From Xanthobacter autotrophicus (GTDB lineage Bacteria; Pseudomonadota; Alphaproteobacteria; Rhizobiales; Xanthobacteraceae): 64,000 nt of DNA. Location of the stretch: assembly GCF_043194295.1 (NCBI RefSeq), contig NZ_JBAFVK010000018.1. One strand, given 5' to 3'. Numbering within the stretch: position 1 is the first letter of the stretch; each line of letters starts with the position of its first letter. Position numbers and translations under genes: made by a program. A model generated the notes under the pieces. It did no database searches and was not told the origin of the DNA. It saw only the letters and a program-made list of their open reading frames with translations. Shown here piece by piece: positions 62,118 to 64,000 of the stretch.

Positions 62118-63014
62118 TCATAGCCGGAACTCCTCGCCGAGATACAGCCGCCGCACGTCCGGGCTGGAGACGATGGATTCGGGATCGCCCTCCATCAGAA
62201 CCGAGCCGGAATGGATGATGTAGGCGCGGTCGATGAGGCCCAGGGTCTCGCGCACATTGTGGTCGGTGATGAGCACGCCGATGCCGCGTGAGGTCAGGTG
62301 GCGCACCAGCGCCTGGATGTCGCCCACTGCGATGGGGTCGATGCCGGCGAAGGGCTCGTCCAGCAGCATGAAGGAGGGCTGGCTTGCCAGTGCGCGGGCG
62401 ATCTCGAGGCGCCGTCGCTCGCCGCCCGAGAGCGCGATGGAGGGCGACTTGCGCACATGGGTGATCTTGAATTCCTCAAGGAGGGCTTCGGTCTCCTCGC
62501 GGCGGCGGGCGCGGTTTGGCTCGGTCACCTCGAGCACGCCCATGATGTTGTCCTCCACCGAGAGGCCCCGGAAAATGGAGGCCTCCTGCGGCAGGTAGCC
62601 GACGCCGAGACGGGCGCGGCGATACATGGGCATGGGGGTGATGTCGTGGCCGTCCAGCTCGATGCGGCCGCGATCGGCCTTCACCAACCCGGTCACCATG
62701 TAGAAGCAGGTGGTCTTGCCGGCACCGTTGGGGCCGAGCAGGCCCACCGCCTCGCCGCGGCGGACGTTGAGGCTCACGTCGCGCACCACCTGCCGGCCGC
62801 CGTAAGACTTGGCGATGCCGAAGGCCGCCAGCGCGCTGGTGGAATCGAAGGGCTGGGTGTCGCGGCCGTCACCATCAAGGCCGGCGTAGCGGGACTCGTC
62901 CCAGCCGTCGTCCTCGTCCCACCGACGCGTGTCGCGCGGCGCGCCGCTGTCATTCCGGTGGGTCGTACCGCCGGACCTCGTCTTAGACTTGCCGAACATG
63001 GACAGGACGTTCAA
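62118..63014 (-). CDS. lptB: LPS export ABC transporter ATPase LptB with N-terminal extension
   Basis: ATPase of the LptB2FGC machine that extracts lipopolysaccharide from the inner membrane. The 298-residue protein has Walker A GPNGAGKTT at about 94-102, the signature ALSGGERRRLEIARAL near 200, Walker B FMLLDEPFAGIDP near 220 and LITDHNVRETLGLIDRAYII near 255. It carries about 60 extra residues before the conserved start (LAAFGIAKSYGGRQVV), rich in Asp/Arg/Gly and likely disordered. ATG 62999 is a possible start five residues later. lptA lies 240 bases upstream on the same strand. Confidence 0.93.
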   Translation of the reverse strand: MNVLSMFGKSKTRSGGTTHRNDSGAPRDTRRWDEDDGWDESRYAGLDGDGRDTQPFDSTSALAAFGIAKSYGGRQVVRDVSLNVRRGEAVGLLGPNGAGKTTCFYMVTGLVKADRGRIELDGHDITPMPMYRRARLGVGYLPQEASIFRGLSVEDNIMGVLEVTEPNRARRREETEALLEEFKITHVRKSPSIALSGGERRRLEIARALASQPSFMLLDEPFAGIDPIAVGDIQALVRHLTSRGIGVLITDHNVRETLGLIDRAYIIHSGSVLMEGDPESIVSSPDVRRLYLGEEFRL

Positions 63015-63254
63015 CGCGACCTCCGCACCCCGGCCCCCAGATTGGAAGGTTTAGAACGTCCTCGCCAGGGATGCAACGTTTCCATGCAAAATACGGGCCG
63101 CAGGGCGCTCCGCTCCGATGCGTGGCGGGCCGCGGGTCGGCGCAAATCGCGTAGGCGATTGATAAAACAGCAGAAACTGAGGGATTGCGTGGCGTCTTTG
63201 CCAGCTTCTGGTTACCGGCTTGCGAAATTCAACCGGAGCGCGCGTTCGATTTCG

Positions 63255-63941
63255 TCAGCGACGGGGCGCCTGTCCCTGGTCGGGCTTGGGCGGGGTATCC
63301 TGCTTCAGGCTGCCGGGAACGATGAGGCTCTCCACCCGCCCGCCCTCGAACTTGGACACGCCGGAAACGAGATCCACCACCAGCTTCTGGCCGCGGATCA
63401 CGTTGGGGCCCTGGGTGAGGACCACGGGCTTGCCCACCAGGGTCACCGTGTTGGTCTTCATCTCGAACACGCCGCTGTCGCCGGTGGCGGTCTGCTCCTT
63501 GGTCTTCACCACCACGCCGCCCACGGCTTCCAGCTTGCGGATCTGGCCCTTCTGGGACGGATCGACGCCGGTTGCCTGCTCGCCGGCGGGCTGGCCGCCG
63601 GCCTGCTGGGCCACGGAGCCCTCGTAATAGACCATGAGGTCCTTGGAGCGCAGCGTGGTGTCGCCCTGGGTCACCAGCACATTGCCGGAAAACACCGCGA
63701 CCTTGTCCTTGTCGCGCACCTCAAGGGAATCCGCGTTGATGCGTACCGGCTGGTCGCGGTTCTTGGCAAAGCCCTGCAGCGCGTTGGGCACGTTGGAGGT
63801 CTGCGCCACAGCGATGCTTGACGTTGCAACAACCAGAAGGGCGGCGCCGGGCGCCGCGACGAGCATGGCCGCCGCCGCGGCCTGGGCGAGGCGCCCGGCG
63901 CGGAAGGCGAGGCCGGTTCGGTCCTGGGACTGGCGGATCAT
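63255..63941 (-). CDS. lptA: Lipopolysaccharide transport periplasmic protein LptA
   Basis: OstA-domain protein that forms the periplasmic bridge for LPS. The 228-residue protein has a long export signal (AAAAAMLVAAPGAALLVVATSSIAVAQ, about residues 21-47). The beta-jellyroll follows, with PVRINADSLEVRDKDKVAVFSGNVLVTQGDTTLRSKDLMVYYEG, GVVVKTKEQTATGDSGVFEMKTNTVTLVGKPVVLTQGPNVIRGQKLVVDLVSG as repeat strands. A Gln/Gly-rich insert (AQQAGGQPAGEQATG) sits between strands. It heads lptA-lptB-rpoN and overlaps the upstream frame by ATGA. Confidence 0.92.
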   Translation of the reverse strand: MIRQSQDRTGLAFRAGRLAQAAAAAMLVAAPGAALLVVATSSIAVAQTSNVPNALQGFAKNRDQPVRINADSLEVRDKDKVAVFSGNVLVTQGDTTLRSKDLMVYYEGSVAQQAGGQPAGEQATGVDPSQKGQIRKLEAVGGVVVKTKEQTATGDSGVFEMKTNTVTLVGKPVVLTQGPNVIRGQKLVVDLVSGVSKFEGGRVESLIVPGSLKQDTPPKPDQGQAPRR

Positions 63942-64000
63942 GGGTTGGACACCGGGCGTCGCGGGGGAAGGGGAGTGGGCTGGGCGGCGGGCGTGGCGGG
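63938..64000 (-). CDS. Probable 3' end of lptC (partial, runs off the window)
   Basis: On the minus strand a Pro/Ala-rich frame is open from the window edge to a TGA at 63940-63938 that overlaps the lptA ATG (ATGA), as expected for translationally coupled lptC-lptA. Only about 20 residues are visible, with no motif, so the identity rests on context alone. Confidence 0.4.
   Translation of the reverse strand, partial: PATPAAQPTPLPPRRPVSNP

Noticed and set aside
60437..62218. 593-codon antisense frame across rpoN
   Set aside because: Shadow frame produced by GC-rich codon structure; RpoN is unambiguous.

Overview
The window is a contiguous, gene-dense, high-GC (roughly two thirds G+C) chromosomal stretch from an alphaproteobacterium, most likely a methylotrophic member of the Hyphomicrobiales such as Xanthobacter, Azorhizobium or a relative. 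The evidence is a gene for formaldehyde-activating enzyme (fae), an ABC/beta-propeller set of the kind tied to PQQ- and lanthanide-dependent alcohol oxidation, the fabA-fabB-fabI order, the lptA-lptB-rpoN order, the hpt/ftsE-ftsX/YdcF/plsC/chaC/DUF2125 neighbourhood, and short intergenic palindromes typical of this order. I recognise no rRNA, tRNA, CRISPR array, prophage or insertion sequence.

Layout. 0-7.7 kb is a catabolic unit: a branched-chain-amino-acid-type ABC importer (binding protein, two permeases, two ATPases), a short-chain dehydrogenase, a GntR/FCD regulator and a glycerol-dehydrogenase-like enzyme. Three copies of an ATATATCAT motif lie in front of the importer, the regulator and the dehydrogenase, so it looks like one local regulon. 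7.9-13.8 kb holds an acetyltransferase, argB, an unknown polytopic membrane protein, an isolated phnM and a DUF2125 protein. 14.1-19.8 kb holds chaC, plsC, a YdcF-type protein, ftsXE and hpt. 19.9-28 kb is a methylotrophy island. On the minus strand it has a binding protein, a seven-bladed propeller, an ABC ATPase, a permease and an exported protein. Divergent from these are an exported DUF3280-like protein, an MxaD-like protein and a second propeller. fae with its own terminator follows. No methanol or alcohol dehydrogenase, TonB receptor or PQQ biosynthesis gene is present locally. 28.5-35.3 kb has a small protein, htpX, mutS, ubiE and ubiB.

35.4-41.4 kb is a second complete branched-chain-type importer with a DUF2848 protein and another GntR/FCD regulator, all on the minus strand. 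41.8-45.4 kb holds an orphan AAA+ ATPase, a one-component HTH/periplasmic-binding-fold regulator and mogA, which suggests molybdenum biology. 45.5-53 kb holds a CDF cation exporter, a bestrophin-like membrane protein, the fabA-fabB-fabI run, mscL and pyrE-pyrD. 53.2-58.3 kb holds a small protein, a 1166-residue hybrid sensor kinase with a solute-symporter-like sensor region, and a compositionally atypical 2-oxoglutarate/iron oxygenase. 58.4-64 kb holds a hydrolase, the divergent ohrR/ohr peroxide pair with good promoters and operators, rpoN, lptB, lptA and the tail of a probable lptC.

Starts were chosen by Shine-Dalgarno placement, family N-termini and overlap with the upstream stop. Family names were assigned by reading the translations and not by database search.
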